This document shows positions 1-9,019 of a stretch of 64,000 bases of DNA, in pieces; within the stretch, counting starts at the first letter, position 1; each line of letters opens with the position of its first letter. The DNA is from Chlorobiaceae bacterium. GTDB taxonomy: Bacteria > Bacteroidota > Chlorobiia > Chlorobiales > Chlorobiaceae. Under the pieces are notes generated by a model. That model did no database searches and was not told where the DNA came from. It saw only the letters and a program-made list of their open reading frames with translations. The DNA lies in contig JABDHK010000010.1 in assembly GCA_012972835.1 (NCBI GenBank), positions 186,001 through 250,000 on the forward strand, in the 5' to 3' direction. The position numbers and the translations under genes are program-made.

Positions 1-1072
1 AAGCATCAATATCCTCATCACTCTCCATCTTCATAAAGGGCACAATCAACGACCCCATGTTGACCCCGACCTTCAGAGTGTTCTTGCCTCCCATCAAAAG
101 CGAAATACCTCTCTCCTTGCCAGGGGAGAGGGCTTTTGGCATGGCATTCAGGCAGTGCATGCAGCGGACGCAATCCCTGCTCTCAATCAGCATCTCGCCA
201 TTATTGAGTGATATTGCCCTTGTCGGGCAGAGATTGATCACCTGATTAACCAGAGCATCAAGGCCTCTCTCTTCAACCCACGCCTTGACCTCATCCTCCT
301 CAACCTGGATCGAATCCTTCCATGTGCCGACAACCGCCAGATCGGAACGCATGATTGAGTTGGTACAATCATTGGGGCATCCGGAAAACTTCAGCTTGAT
401 TTTATAGTTCCATTCAGGACGATGAAGAGCGCCTACAAAGTGTTTCAGCACCTTCAGATGTACCTTGAGATTATCGTAACAGGCGTTTTCGCAGCGACCC
501 GGCCCGATACAGGAGACTGCGGTTCGCATTCCCGCACCTGCACCTCCAAGATCCCAGCCCGCCTGGTTTAGCTCATCAAAACATTGCTGTACATTTTTCT
601 CTTCGATTCCCTGCAGCATGATATCCCCGGTCTGCCCATGCAGCGCAATCAATCCGCTGCCGTACTTTTCCCAGATATCGCAGAGTTCCCGCATCATTTT
701 GGTGTTGTAGTGCAGCCCCGGAGCTGGCTGAATTCGCATGGTGTGAAATTCAGCCGCTTCAGGAAACTTCTCTTTTATCATTGAGTAGCGAGTGATGACC
801 CCGGCACCGTAACCATCGACGGTAACAAGGCCACCTTTCCAGTAACCCATTCTAGTGTTATAGGAGTACTCAAGCTGATCCATCACCCCGCGCAGCATCG
901 GCTTTTCAGTTCTTTCCGCAAGCTCTTTGAACCCGGAAATAAAGCTTGGCCAGGGGCCCTTTTCCAACTCGTCAAGCATTGGCGTTGGATTGAGAAATTG
1001 CTCATCCAGGCTTTCCCCAACACTTTTGCTTTGATTTACCTCTTCTGATGCAGCTCCTTTAGCACTTTCCAT
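1..1072 (-). CDS. dsrA: Dissimilatory sulfite reductase alpha subunit (partial, C-terminus beyond window)
   Basis: Siroheme sulfite reductase subunit; in green sulfur bacteria the DsrAB complex works oxidatively, producing sulfite from sulfur carried to the cytoplasm. I read 357 codons from ATG at 1072-1070 (minus), behind a strong AAAGGAGG ribosome site. Seen in the translation: the siroheme/[4Fe-4S] motif CIGPGRC...C, the second pair CPNDC, and the start of an inserted ferredoxin domain with CPTRAIS and CVRCMHC. Family members are about 410-420 aa, so roughly the last 60 residues lie outside the window. It follows dsrC by about 60 bp in the same direction, matching the dsrC-dsrA-dsrB order; dsrB should lie to the left. 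The ORF is open at the window edge. Family assignment is very secure; the oxidative direction is inferred from lineage. Confidence 0.96.
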   Translation of the reverse strand, partial: MESAKGAASEEVNQSKSVGESLDEQFLNPTPMLDELEKGPWPSFISGFKELAERTEKPMLRGVMDQLEYSYNTRMGYWKGGLVTVDGYGAGVITRYSMIKEKFPEAAEFHTMRIQPAPGLHYNTKMMRELCDIWEKYGSGLIALHGQTGDIMLQGIEEKNVQQCFDELNQAGWDLGGAGAGMRTAVSCIGPGRCENACYDNLKVHLKVLKHFVGALHRPEWNYKIKLKFSGCPNDCTNSIMRSDLAVVGTWKDSIQVEEDEVKAWVEERGLDALVNQVINLCPTRAISLNNGEMLIESRDCVRCMHCLNAMPKALSPGKERGISLLMGGKNTLKVGVNMGSLIVPFMKMESDEDIDA

Positions 1073-1132
1073 TATGCCTCCTTTGATTCACAGTAAACAA
1101 TGGTTTTTTGGGAAAACAACTCTATTCAGCTC

Positions 1133-1468
1133 TTAAACGCAGCCGGTAGGTTTAGGGAGTCCTGCAACCTTACATGCCTGCAAAGCCGGGCCCTTCGGGA
1201 AGAGCTGGTAAAGGAATTCAGAAGCCTCTTTTTTATCCATACCCTTTTCATTGGCGATAGCCTTGGTAAGTACCTTAACAGCTGGCGCTATCTGGTATTC
1301 ATCGTAATAACTCCTGAGGAATTTCACCAGATTCCAATGCTCTTCTGTCATCTCAATCTCTTCAGCATCAGCCAGTTTCTTTGCTACATCCTCAGTCCAC
1401 TCTTCGAGATTGACGAGATAGCCGTTCTCATCGGTAGCATAACTGGTACCATTAACTTCAATAGACAT
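1133..1468 (-). CDS. dsrC: DsrC sulfur carrier protein
   Basis: Small cytoplasmic protein that carries sulfur as a trisulfide or persulfide to or from DsrAB. At 111 aa it has the family's usual length. The C-terminal arm reads ACKVAGLPKPTGCV, with the two redox cysteines at about 99 and 110 (penultimate), 11 residues apart as in functional DsrC, which separates it from TusE-like relatives that lack one Cys. Start ATG at 1468 has an ACGGAG ribosome site. It lies between dsrN and dsrA on the same strand; the 234-bp gap upstream suggests its own promoter, possibly controlled by the repeats at 1654-1694. Assignment is secure. Confidence 0.96.
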   Translation of the reverse strand: MSIEVNGTSYATDENGYLVNLEEWTEDVAKKLADAEEIEMTEEHWNLVKFLRSYYDEYQIAPAVKVLTKAIANEKGMDKKEASEFLYQLFPKGPALQACKVAGLPKPTGCV

Positions 1469-1653
1469 GACTCACTCCGTTAAAGATTTTTTATAAATGA
1501 AAAAAACAGGATCACTGACGTAATGACGAAATGCTCAACAAGGCATGGACTTTTGAATAGAAAACTCAAGCGAGAAGAGAGATTTATCGATAAACTGAAT
1601 AACATATAAACGACATAGTTATATAGTTAACGGTTTGTTCTGAATTTTTCAAA

Positions 1654-1694
1654 TGCTTCAGCAACATTTTTTTGTTTTTGGGGTGCTTCAGCAA
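1654..1694. repeat. Two 11-bp direct repeats upstream of dsrC (possible operator)
   Basis: TGCTTCAGCAA occurs at 1654-1664 and again at 1684-1694, 30 bp apart start to start. Each copy contains a small palindrome, TGCT-TC-AGCA. The spacing is close to three helical turns, so both copies would face the same side of the DNA. They lie in the 234-bp gap between the dsrN stop and the dsrC start, about 190 bp upstream of dsrC. The rest of the gap is AT-rich, without a gene. A regulatory role is inferred only from position and repetition. Confidence 0.4.
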
Positions 1695-1702
1695 AAAAAA
1701 AA

Positions 1703-3106
1703 TTATACCGCACTGCCCTTGATTTTTGCCTTCATCTCGTATGCCAGCGACACAAATCTCTCAGCCCACTCCGGATTTCCTGCAGCGTGCAGATGCCCAT
1801 AGGAGGCAAAGAGATTCCGGCAAAGCAAGCCATCGCTTTTCCCGGTTATTCCATTTCCCCGGATTACATCAAACTGATAGAGAGTGTCGCCGCCCAGTAT
1901 GACCGGCTTCGAATAATGAAACTCATGAGCCCTTACCCGAACACCCTTTCTGAACCAGGGGGAGTCAGTACGGCTCCTCAAATCCAGATAACCATGTCCT
2001 GCCGGATGATGCTGAAACCCGATATCCAGAGGCAGGAGGCCGGCAAGGGAGTATTTCTTCCCTCCATAGGAGGCGCTCCGGCAAAGGTATATCAGACCAC
2101 CGCATTCAGCATAGGCAGGCAGCCCTGACTCCACGCTCTCATGAACATCCTTCAGAAGTCCCCGGTTGGCGCTCAACAGCTCAAAAAAAAGTTCAGGAAA
2201 TCCTCCGCCAAGATAGAGCCCATCCACCTCTGGCAGTGAACTATCATGAAGTGAATCAATAAAGAGAAGCTCTGCTCCACACTCCCTCAATGCATTCAGA
2301 TTGTCAGGATAGTAAAATGAGAAAGCAGCATCTCTGAAAACCCCGATTTTTACCCGTTTTTTAATTGTCGACTCTCTCTTCTCAATACTTTTTAATTGAA
2401 GTGGCACTGCCTCATAAAAAAGTGATCTGATGCTCTTCATATCACAATAATGAGCAATCTTTTCTCCCGCATTTCGAATGAATTGAGCGGCATCTGCTGT
2501 TTCGTCAACTGTTGTCAATCCAAGATGCCGTTCAGGAATAACAAGCTCTTTGTCCACTGGAATTGCACCAACGACAGGCACCTTGCAGAATCTCTCAATG
2601 GCGCTTTTCTGCTTCTCCTCCTGACGGGAGCTTCGTACCTGATTTAAAATAATCCCGGCAATATTCACCTTGGGCGGCATTGCCTGCATCCCCATAACGA
2701 GCGCTGCAATGCCCCGGTTCATTTGTCTGCTGTCAACGACCAGCAATATCGGGGTCTTTAAAATCACAGCAAGCCCTGCACTGCTGTCGGAACCATCAAG
2801 GTCAATACCGTCATGCAGTCCATGATTTCCTTCAACAAGAGAGAGACTCCTGTTATCGCTGCAGCTCTCTCTCAGAAACGTTGCAATGCAGGCGTCACTC
2901 CCCATAAGGTAGGGATCGAGATTGTAACACTCAGTGCCGCTTGCAAGCCTGTGCCACATTGGGTCAATAAAGTCCGGCCCCTTCTTGAAACTCCGGATGG
3001 AGAGGCCTTGAGTGGCAAAATGAGACAAGATGCCCATGCTGACCATGGTTTTGCCAGAGCTCTTCTGTGTCGACGATATCATCAGCCGGGGTGAATTGAT
3101 GTTCAT
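1703..3106 (-). CDS. dsrN: DsrN, cobyrinic acid a,c-diamide synthase-like (siroheme amidation)
   Basis: 467-aa protein of the CbiA/CobB family: an N-terminal P-loop ATPase domain (STQKSSGKT near residue 12) and a C-terminal class I glutamine amidotransferase domain with its nucleophile Cys in AYAECGG (about 335). In dsr clusters this gene is DsrN, thought to amidate siroheme for DsrAB, giving siroamide. A cobalamin role cannot be excluded from sequence, but the position directly before dsrC-dsrA favours DsrN. Its ATG (3106) abuts the TGA of the SQR-like gene (3109-3107), so the two are probably translationally coupled. Family assignment is secure; substrate is inferred from context. Confidence 0.9.
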   Translation of the reverse strand: MNINSPRLMISSTQKSSGKTMVSMGILSHFATQGLSIRSFKKGPDFIDPMWHRLASGTECYNLDPYLMGSDACIATFLRESCSDNRSLSLVEGNHGLHDGIDLDGSDSSAGLAVILKTPILLVVDSRQMNRGIAALVMGMQAMPPKVNIAGIILNQVRSSRQEEKQKSAIERFCKVPVVGAIPVDKELVIPERHLGLTTVDETADAAQFIRNAGEKIAHYCDMKSIRSLFYEAVPLQLKSIEKRESTIKKRVKIGVFRDAAFSFYYPDNLNALRECGAELLFIDSLHDSSLPEVDGLYLGGGFPELFFELLSANRGLLKDVHESVESGLPAYAECGGLIYLCRSASYGGKKYSLAGLLPLDIGFQHHPAGHGYLDLRSRTDSPWFRKGVRVRAHEFHYSKPVILGGDTLYQFDVIRGNGITGKSDGLLCRNLFASYGHLHAAGNPEWAERFVSLAYEMKAKIKGSAV

Positions 3107-4333
3107 TCATCCTACCTCTTTGCCTGCCATGACCAGGGTTGGCGGTGCTCCAAGATGGCGGCCTGCAAGCAGGACATTCCAGTAGAGCCCTTCAAAGCCG
3201 AGTTTTCCATACCAGTTCATCTTTGTCTCCTTGAGCAGGGTGAACGGCCCGAATTTAGGAGCAGGAAACTTGCCATGGAGTGGTTCTATCTTATAATTGA
3301 AGTCGATGAGGGAGGATGTACCTTTGGAATAGACAATAAAGCAGGTTGAGTGTCCGTCATAAATCTCTTCAGGCTTGACACCATGGATTTCAGACATGAT
3401 ATTGAAAACCACAACATCGGCTTCATAATGGGCAACCGAGCCAGCCTTGGATGTGGGTAAGTTTGTAGCATCGCCGATCACATAGATCCGGTCGTGCTTA
3501 AGGGCCTTAAGGGTGTTGTGGTGCGTTGGTACATAGCCGATCCCGTCGTCTAAACCTGAATTGCTGATGACAGCATCACCGATGGTGGATGGCACAATGA
3601 CCAGCGTATCAAATGATACCTTGTCACCTTTTACCGATTCTATATATTTCTCTTTGCCATTGACGGCATTGAGCTCGTAACTGGTTGTTATTTTAATGTT
3701 TTTGCTTTTGGCCGACTCAATGAAAACCGCCGAGGCCTTTGGTTTTGTAAAAGCGCCAGGTAGAGGTGTGACAAATTCGATCTCTGTCTTGTTTCTGATT
3801 CCTCTTTTCTTGAAGTACCAGTCAGCCAGAAAGACAAACTCGATAGGGGCTACCGGGCACTTGAAGGGAAGTTCTGCAATATTCATTACCAGTTTCCCTC
3901 CTTCAAACTCTTTCAGCTTCTTGCGAAGCATCTCAGCCGCCTCAATGGTATAAAAAGAGAAGGCATTCTTGCCCCATGCATCCGTCAGACCATCATTCTC
4001 TTCCGGCACTATCTTGCAACCTGTGCTGATGATGAGAAAGTCATAGGAAAATTTATGACTTTTGGTCTTTACCTCTCTTTTTTCAGGATCAATATGAGTG
4101 ATCTCATCAATCACAAAATTAACGTCAGGCAGGATATACTTTTTCCTTGATCGTACCAGAGTACTCGCCTTTTGAATTCCGAAAGGGACAAAGAGCATTC
4201 CCGGTTGATAGATATGCCGGTCATCACGATCAATCACGGTGATCTCCCAATCCTTTGGCAAGTGACGCCTCAAGTTGTTTGAGATGATTGTGCCTCCGGT
4301 ACCGCCACCTAATACGACTATCTTTTTTGACAT
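3107..4333 (-). CDS. Sulfide:quinone oxidoreductase-family flavoprotein
   Basis: 408-aa FAD-dependent oxidoreductase of the SQR/FCSD family. The N-terminus has the FAD dinucleotide fold VVLGGGTGG; the second FAD motif IYVIGDATN is near 283-291. Two cysteines match the core redox pair of SQRs: C159 in PFKCPVAP and C331 in HSTCFIVYSKG. The third SQR cysteine, expected near residue 124, is missing; the only other Cys in that half is C106 in STGCK. SQRs are membrane-attached and pass electrons from sulfide to quinone, but divergent types of unclear substrate are common in green sulfur bacteria. Start ATG has a GGGGGTAGG ribosome site. First gene of a run SQR-dsrN-dsrC-dsrA. Family is secure; subtype and substrate are open. 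Confidence 0.85.
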   Translation of the reverse strand: MSKKIVVLGGGTGGTIISNNLRRHLPKDWEITVIDRDDRHIYQPGMLFVPFGIQKASTLVRSRKKYILPDVNFVIDEITHIDPEKREVKTKSHKFSYDFLIISTGCKIVPEENDGLTDAWGKNAFSFYTIEAAEMLRKKLKEFEGGKLVMNIAELPFKCPVAPIEFVFLADWYFKKRGIRNKTEIEFVTPLPGAFTKPKASAVFIESAKSKNIKITTSYELNAVNGKEKYIESVKGDKVSFDTLVIVPSTIGDAVISNSGLDDGIGYVPTHHNTLKALKHDRIYVIGDATNLPTSKAGSVAHYEADVVVFNIMSEIHGVKPEEIYDGHSTCFIVYSKGTSSLIDFNYKIEPLHGKFPAPKFGPFTLLKETKMNWYGKLGFEGLYWNVLLAGRHLGAPPTLVMAGKEVG

Positions 4334-4590
4334 TATCCTACCCCCTTTGTTCCGAATTATTAAGATGAAGTGTAGTCAAGGAAAAAAGTAACCTGATAAC
4401 AGCGAGCCTCTGTTGTTGCTGGTGTTATTGTTCTGACAGGTGATAGGGCATTAATAGTTGTGTTGATCTCTCATGGATTCCTGTATCACTGCATGCCGTT
4501 ACAATTGTTAAAATATATAGAACGTCATTATGAAATACAAGCACAATACTCATCAGCAAAGAGCGTTTTGCCATTATATCGAAAGCTCGC

Positions 4591-4629
4591 GCATACCATA
4601 TTTATGGTATTTATAGGGTATGCGCTTGG
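4591..4629 (+). promoter_or_regulatory. 39-bp operator, copy 1, before the sulfate reduction operon
   Basis: Contains a perfect palindrome ATACCATA-TT-TATGGTAT (4593-4610) followed by a third half-site-like TAGGGTATGC and CTTGG. Nearly the same 39 bp occurs, inverted, at 24692-24730 before the sulfate transporter operon: the first 22 bases are identical and most of the remaining 17 match. It ends 76 bp before the start of the sulfite reductase gene. The rest of the 372-bp gap 4334-4705 holds no gene that I can support. A shared repressor or activator site is inferred; the regulator is not in the window or not recognisable. Confidence 0.75.
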
Positions 4630-4645
4630 ATATGACGAAAAGATC

Positions 4646-4680
4646 GGGCTTTATTGATGATTGATTAAGTCCTTTTTTTT
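4646..4680 (+). terminator. Possible leader hairpin with T-run before the sulfite reductase gene
   Basis: GGGCTT (4646-4651) can pair with AAGTCC (4667-4672, one G-U pair), and eight T follow directly. The stem is only 6 bp with a 15-nt loop, so it is weak. It lies between the operator and the first gene, in the place an attenuator would occupy. The short ORF overlapping it (ATG at 4632) has no Cys codon, so I see no leader peptide here. Confidence 0.3.
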
Positions 4681-4705
4681 GAGATAACATTGAATACGGA
4701 AGAGT

Positions 4706-5587
4706 ATGCAGGTAGAAGAGAGTTTTGTCGCGCCTGTGAGCAAGGTTGGTATGATGGGTCAGAAGCAGCCGGGTTATTATGTGCTACGTCTTAAGGCAGT
4801 TGCCGGCGATCTTACCGTCTCGCAGCTCTCATGCATTGCGAGTGTTGCCGAGCAATACGGCAGAGGCATGGTTCATCTCTCCACCCGGCAGGGGGTTGAA
4901 ATACATTACGTGCATCGTGATAACCTTGAGAGTGCGGAACTTGAACTGTTGCAGGGAGGGGTCGAGTTAGGTTCATGTGGCCCACGGGTACGGGTGATTG
5001 TTGGTTGTCCGGGAGCAGAAACCTGCCGCATGGGTGTTTTCGATACAAAAAAGATTGCACGGGAGCTTGATGCAAAATATTTCAAACAGGATACCCCTTC
5101 AAAATTCAAGATGTCGGTAACTGGTTGCGCGAACAACTGTACCAAGGCAAATGAAAATGATATCGGTGTCAGGGGTGCCATAGAGCCGAAATGGCTTCCT
5201 TCTGCCTGTAGCGATTGCGGTTTATGCATTTCGCTCTGCCCGGTCAAAGCTATTGATCGTCATCCTACTAAAGATGGATATATCTATACATCTGCTGAGG
5301 AGAAGTGTATCAACTGCAACATCTGCACCTCAAATTGTTCCGATAAGGCATGGGATGTGGGCAGGAAAGGTTATACTCTTTTTATTGGCGGCACCATGGG
5401 TAGAGTACCTCGTTTTGCATCTATCCTAAAAAAAGTTATAGAGAGTGAGGATGAGCTCTTTCTGCTTGTCGAAAATGCAGTTGCCTTTTACAGGGAAAAT
5501 GGACAGAAAAAAGAGCGTTTCGGGCACATGATTGACCGGATTGGTCTCGATAGAGTAAAGAAGGAAATTCTTGGAAAAGCATTATGA
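4706..5587 (+). CDS. Small siroheme assimilatory-type sulfite reductase with ferredoxin domain
   Basis: 293-aa single-chain sulfite/nitrite reductase-fold protein, much shorter than DsrA/DsrB or CysI. The N-terminal half has the ferredoxin-like substrate domain (LSTRQGVEI). The siroheme-[4Fe-4S] ligands are CPGAETC (about 98-104) and CANNC (about 139-143). Next comes a 2[4Fe-4S] ferredoxin insert, CSDCGLCISLCP and CINCNICTSNC (about 165-210). This resembles AsrC and the reductase half of Fsr. It should reduce sulfite to sulfide for biosynthesis, drawing electrons from ferredoxin. It is the first gene of a tight operon with cysH, cysD and cysNC, which supports an assimilatory role. Its TGA overlaps the cysH ATG (ATGA, 5584-5587). 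Confidence 0.88.
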   Translation: MQVEESFVAPVSKVGMMGQKQPGYYVLRLKAVAGDLTVSQLSCIASVAEQYGRGMVHLSTRQGVEIHYVHRDNLESAELELLQGGVELGSCGPRVRVIVGCPGAETCRMGVFDTKKIARELDAKYFKQDTPSKFKMSVTGCANNCTKANENDIGVRGAIEPKWLPSACSDCGLCISLCPVKAIDRHPTKDGYIYTSAEEKCINCNICTSNCSDKAWDVGRKGYTLFIGGTMGRVPRFASILKKVIESEDELFLLVENAVAFYRENGQKKERFGHMIDRIGLDRVKKEILGKAL

Positions 5588-6297
5588 GCAGGGAAGCGGT
5601 TGAAACACTGAGTCTGGAATTGGCTGGCAAAACGCCTGAAGAGATCATTCATCGTGCTGTTGAGTTTTTTGACACTGCTTCAACAGCACTTGCCTCCAGT
5701 TTTGGAGCCGAGGATCAGGTCATTACCGATATCCTGCACAAAGAAAAGCTGCAGGTGCCTGTTTTTACGCTTGATACAGGTCGATTACCTCAAGAGAGCT
5801 ATGATGTTCTGGATGCAACGCGGAAGCACTACTCCATTGAAGTAGAGGTGCTTTTTCCAGAAACCTCCGCAGTTGAAGCCATGGTGAGGCGCCATGGGGC
5901 AAATCTTTTTTACGAAAGCGTTGAGCTTCGTCGTGAGTGCTGCCGCATTCGAAAGGTGCAGCCGCTTACAAGAAAGCTTGCAACACTGAAAGCCTGGATA
6001 TGTGGCCTCCGTCGTGAGCAGTCGGTCACCAGAACCGCTGTTGCCCCCGTTGAGTGGGATGCGGCATTCGGCCTTTATAAAATAAATCCTCTTGCTGAAG
6101 TGTCGGAAGCGTGGGTCTGGGATTATATTAAAAAACACTCCGTTCCTTTTAATGCTCTCCATGAGCAAGGCTACCCAAGTATAGGCTGCGCACCCTGCAC
6201 CAGGCCAATAAAACCAGGAGAGGATATCCGGGCTGGGCGCTGGTGGTGGGAGATTGCCGAACACAGGGAGTGCGGTCTGCATCGTGATAAAAAGTAA
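5584..6297 (+). CDS. cysH: APS reductase (assimilatory, [4Fe-4S] type)
   Basis: 237-aa member of the CysH/PAPS reductase family. A CC pair ([10 protein letters not shown]) and a later CxxC (IGCAPCTRP) supply the four ligands of the [4Fe-4S] cluster that marks APS-using rather than PAPS-using enzymes. The C-terminal ECGLH carries the catalytic cysteine. It reduces adenylylsulfate to sulfite and AMP using thioredoxin or a similar donor. The start overlaps the previous stop by 4 bp, and cysD follows closely, so the operon delivers APS (CysDN), sulfite (CysH) and sulfide (sulfite reductase) in one transcript. APS specificity follows from the cysteine pattern and fits the damaged APS kinase domain of the downstream CysNC. 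Confidence 0.93.
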   Translation: MSREAVETLSLELAGKTPEEIIHRAVEFFDTASTALASSFGAEDQVITDILHKEKLQVPVFTLDTGRLPQESYDVLDATRKHYSIEVEVLFPETSAVEAMVRRHGANLFYESVELRRECCRIRKVQPLTRKLATLKAWICGLRREQSVTRTAVAPVEWDAAFGLYKINPLAEVSEAWVWDYIKKHSVPFNALHEQGYPSIGCAPCTRPIKPGEDIRAGRWWWEIAEHRECGLHRDKK

Positions 6298-6316
6298 TAG
6301 CATCAAGAAAGAAAGC

Positions 6317-7195
6317 ATGGATCATCTCGACAAACTCGAAGCTCAAAGTGTCTATATCCTCAGGGAAGCCTACCGTGAATTTAAAAGCCTCTGCATGCTC
6401 TGGTCCATCGGCAAGGACAGCACAGTCATGCTATGGCTTGCCCGCAAAGCTTTTTTTTGCCATGTCCCCATACCGCTTGTACATATCGATACGCATTACA
6501 AAATACCGGAAATGATTTCATATCGTGACCGGATTGCGCTTGAGTGGAATTTGAACATGATTTACGGCGAAAACCGTGAGGCGCTTGAGAGCAAGCTCAC
6601 CTTTCCCGATGGCAACACTGATCGCCTGACCTGCTGCAAATATCTGAAAAGTGAAGCGCTGAAGCACACCCTCTCCGGCGAATGGCCGCGCTACCGGATG
6701 GATCACGAGCTTCAGCGTTATGTGCCCGATGAAGGAAAGGAGCCCTATACCGGTGTTATTGTCGGTGTCAGGGCTGATGAGGAGGGGAGCCGTTCAAAGG
6801 AGAGGTATTTCTCACCCCGCGACAAAGACAACGTCTGGGATGTCGGCGACCAGCCTCCAGAGTTCTGGAACCAGTTCAAGACCGATTTCGCCCCAGGATC
6901 CCATGTACGCATTCACCCTCTTCTTGACTGGACCGAGCTCAATATCTGGGAGTATATCGAACGGGAAAAGATTCCTGTCGTCTCGCTCTATTTTAACCAG
7001 GGCAGCGGCACGCGGTATCGCTCCCTCGGCTGTTATCCCTGCACCAATCCTGTCGATTCTGAAGCCAGAACGCTCAATGAGATCATTGACGAGCTTAAAA
7101 GCGGCCGGCTTTCCAACATTGCCGAACGCTCAGGCCGTGCTCAGGACAGTGAGGATGGCGGCCTTGAAACCTTGCGCCGTGACGGATATATGTAA
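6317..7195 (+). CDS. cysD: Sulfate adenylyltransferase subunit 2
   Basis: 292 aa from the ATG at 6317. An in-frame ATG at 6254 lies inside cysH and would add 21 residues unlike the family, so I prefer 6317, where the protein begins [11 protein letters not shown] as CysD proteins do. It has the PP-loop SIGKDST of N-type ATP pyrophosphatases and the C-terminal [11 protein letters not shown] and GRAQD segments conserved in CysD. With CysN it forms APS from ATP and sulfate. Usual length is about 300 aa. It lies 19 bp after cysH and 21 bp before cysNC. Confidence 0.95.
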   Translation: MDHLDKLEAQSVYILREAYREFKSLCMLWSIGKDSTVMLWLARKAFFCHVPIPLVHIDTHYKIPEMISYRDRIALEWNLNMIYGENREALESKLTFPDGNTDRLTCCKYLKSEALKHTLSGEWPRYRMDHELQRYVPDEGKEPYTGVIVGVRADEEGSRSKERYFSPRDKDNVWDVGDQPPEFWNQFKTDFAPGSHVRIHPLLDWTELNIWEYIEREKIPVVSLYFNQGSGTRYRSLGCYPCTNPVDSEARTLNEIIDELKSGRLSNIAERSGRAQDSEDGGLETLRRDGYM

Positions 7196-7216
7196 AATAA
7201 TTTTTTCCCTTAGCCA

Positions 7217-9019
7217 ATGATGAATGGACGAGCGCAAATGAATATAGTTATTGTTGGTCATGTCGATCACGGTAAAAGTACTGTGATAGGCCGACTGCTT
7301 GCTGATACAGGAGCCCTTCCACAAGGTAAGCTTGAATCAGTAAGAGAGAGCTGCCGGCGGAACTCAAAGCCTTTCGAATATGCATTCCTGCTTGATGCGC
7401 TCAAGGATGAACAGTCACAGGGAATCACCATTGATATGGCCCGCTGTTTTTTTAAAACAGCCTGGCGGGACTACATCATCATCGATGCTCCCGGTCACAT
7501 TGAGTTCTTGAAAAACATGATCACCGGTGCTTCCAGGGCAGAATCAGCCCTGCTGGTTATTGACATTGATGAAGGTATTCAGGAAAACTCAAAACGTCAT
7601 GGCCAGATGGTTTCAATGCTTGGCGTCAAGCAGGTTACGGTGCTGGTCAACAAAATGGATCTTGTTGATTTCAACGAGAAGGTTTTTGAAAAGCTGAAAG
7701 CTGATTATTCGGACTTTCTTGCCCAGATCAAGGTGAAGCCGGTCAGCTTTATTCCGGTCAGTGCCCGCGAAGGCGACAATATCGCGACTCTTTCTGAACG
7801 CATGCCCTGGTACAGGGGTGCTACCGTGCTTGAACAGCTTGACCTTTTTGTCAGCGACAAGCAACTTCAGGACAAACCATTCCGTTTTCCAGTGCAGGAT
7901 ATCTACAAGTTTACCCGTGAGAATGATGACCGGAGAATTGTAGCAGGAACCGTGGCAGCCGGCTCGGTGAAAGTCGGTGACGAGGTGCTTTTTCTCCCTT
8001 CAGGGAAGCAGTCGGCCATACAATCGGTGGAGTCATTCAATACCGCCCCGAAACAGCTTGCCTCAACTGGGGATGCGACGGGCTTTACCCTCACCACCCA
8101 GATCTATATACGTCCGGGTGAACTCATGGTGAAACCTTCGGAACCATTGCCGGAAGTTGGCACCCGTTTCAGGGTAAATATTTTCTGGGTGGGTCGTGCT
8201 CCGATGATCCTCCACAAGGAGTACAAGCTCAAGCTTGGTTCAGCGAGGGCATCGGTAAAGCTTGCGGAAATCTGTAATACGCTTGATGCATCAGATCTGA
8301 GTTATAGTAAAAACAAGCATCAGCTTGACTGCCGTGATGTCGGGGAGTGCATTCTCGAAACCTCTCGTCCCATTGCCTTTGATCCGGCATCAGCAAGCGA
8401 GACAACCGGAAGGTTTGTTATTGTTGATAATTATGAGATTACCGGTGGCGGGATTGTTCTTGAGAACCTTTCAGCTGATGAAACCCTGCTGCAGCGTCAC
8501 ATCCGTGAACGTGAACACAACTGGGAAAAAGGGCTGATCAAATCGGAAGAGAGGGAACTTGCCAACCACCACAAGGCAAAGTTTATTGCCTTTACTGGAC
8601 TTTCCGGCACAGGCAAACGATCTGTGGCCAAAGCTCTTGAGCAGGGACTCTTTAAGAATCATCTTGTTGCCTACTACCTTGGTGTAGCCAACATTGACCG
8701 TGGCCTTGATGCCGATCTCGGCTATCATGTCGATAACGCAGGGGAGAGGTTGAGAAGAATTGGTGAACTTGCCCGTATTCTTACCGATGCCGGGCTTATC
8801 TTCATCACCACCATCGATGACGCGGACGATTACGATATCGAAACCCTCAAGCAGTTGAACGAACCCAGTGATATTCTTGTGGTCAATATGGGTGAAAACA
8901 GCTTTTCCCGCTACCATCCCGATCTTCAGCTTCCTGTCGGCGTAAGCGTGTCAGATGCTGTAAAGGAGGTTGCCTCAATGCTGAAAACAAAGGAGATCAT
9001 TATCGAATACCATATATGA
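7217..9019 (+). CDS. cysNC: CysN-CysC fusion: ATP sulfurylase GTPase subunit with degenerate APS kinase domain
   Basis: 600 aa. The GTPase part (1 to about 430) has [14 protein letters not shown] and NKMD and drives APS synthesis with CysD. From about 455 an APS kinase-like domain follows, but its Walker A is GLSGTGKRS: the Ser/Thr after the invariant Lys is Arg. The DGDNVRxGL motif is replaced by GVANIDRGL, and the domain is short (about 145 aa against 175-200). Kinase activity is therefore doubtful; since the operon's CysH looks APS-specific, PAPS would not be needed. Start is ATG 7217; ATG 7238, just before [11 protein letters not shown], is an alternative. Last gene of the operon. The GTPase assignment is secure. 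Confidence 0.93.
   Translation: MMNGRAQMNIVIVGHVDHGKSTVIGRLLADTGALPQGKLESVRESCRRNSKPFEYAFLLDALKDEQSQGITIDMARCFFKTAWRDYIIIDAPGHIEFLKNMITGASRAESALLVIDIDEGIQENSKRHGQMVSMLGVKQVTVLVNKMDLVDFNEKVFEKLKADYSDFLAQIKVKPVSFIPVSAREGDNIATLSERMPWYRGATVLEQLDLFVSDKQLQDKPFRFPVQDIYKFTRENDDRRIVAGTVAAGSVKVGDEVLFLPSGKQSAIQSVESFNTAPKQLASTGDATGFTLTTQIYIRPGELMVKPSEPLPEVGTRFRVNIFWVGRAPMILHKEYKLKLGSARASVKLAEICNTLDASDLSYSKNKHQLDCRDVGECILETSRPIAFDPASASETTGRFVIVDNYEITGGGIVLENLSADETLLQRHIREREHNWEKGLIKSEERELANHHKAKFIAFTGLSGTGKRSVAKALEQGLFKNHLVAYYLGVANIDRGLDADLGYHVDNAGERLRRIGELARILTDAGLIFITTIDDADDYDIETLKQLNEPSDILVVNMGENSFSRYHPDLQLPVGVSVSDAVKEVASMLKTKEIIIEYHI

Noticed and set aside
4632-4664. Ten-codon ORF (MTKRSGFIDD) before the sulfite reductase as a leader peptide
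   Set aside because: No Cys or Met codons and no ribosome site; no evidence for an attenuation role.
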